Source: Kiritimatiellia bacterium
Lineage (GTDB): Bacteria > Verrucomicrobiota > Kiritimatiellia > RFP12 > UBA1067
Direction of reading: 5' to 3'
Length of the DNA stretch: 5,159 nt
NCBI GenBank assembly: GCA_016303225.1
Contig: JAEDMC010000195.1
Location: 1 to 5,159, forward strand
The position numbers and the translations under genes are program-made. Numbering within the stretch: position 1 is the stretch's first letter; each line of letters opens with the position of its first letter. Below the pieces are notes generated by a model. That model searched no databases. It was given only the letters and a program-made list of their open reading frames with translations, and was not told the origin of the DNA. Shown here piece after piece: positions 5,132 through 5,159 of this stretch.

Positions 5132-5159
5132 GCTTCCCGAGTCACCTAGATTGGCAGTG

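Overview
The window suggests an uncultured bacterium of the PVC group (Verrucomicrobiota, Kiritimatiellota or Lentisphaerota). This is inferred from gene families only: a DUF2723/GT117-type membrane protein with a TPR tail, and a divergent HU-like DNA-binding protein with an Ig-like tail. No rRNA, tRNA or phylogenetic marker is present. All genes I can support are read from the minus strand, so the layout below runs right to left.

Right edge (about 4976-5159): no intact gene. There is a short octamer repeat and a 44-codon open stretch with strongly coding-like codon use but no start codon. It looks like the tail or remnant of a broken gene. The promoter of the next gene lies inside its end. 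Positions 4975-1505 hold one large gene for a 1156-residue polytopic GT-C-type glycosyltransferase. It has about 18-19 membrane segments, then a soluble domain, then TPR-like repeats. Two short-period DNA repeats (a heptamer and a purine-rich hexamer) lie in frame inside it, at loops between membrane helices. Just after its stop are two hairpins built from the same GGGGCGGT/ACCGCCCC core.

Positions 1504-1181 are intergenic. They hold the hairpin pair, an AT-rich stretch, and a well-formed promoter whose -10 box is covered by a perfect 21-bp palindrome. Positions 1180-350 encode a 276-residue basic protein, probably HU-like plus a DUF4469-like Ig fold. A 61-bp gap with a strong extended -10 follows. 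Next come a 41-residue secreted-looking peptide (288-163) and, overlapping its stop, a membrane-anchored ORF that runs off the left edge.

The clearest regulatory pattern is that all three promoters share an extended -10 of the form TGATATAMT on the minus strand. At two of them the -10 box is so close to the ATG that the mRNA should be leaderless or nearly so. Apart from the peptide/membrane ORF overlap, each gene has its own promoter, so this looks like a series of single transcription units and not one operon. I see no known defence system, transposase, CRISPR array or phage module.
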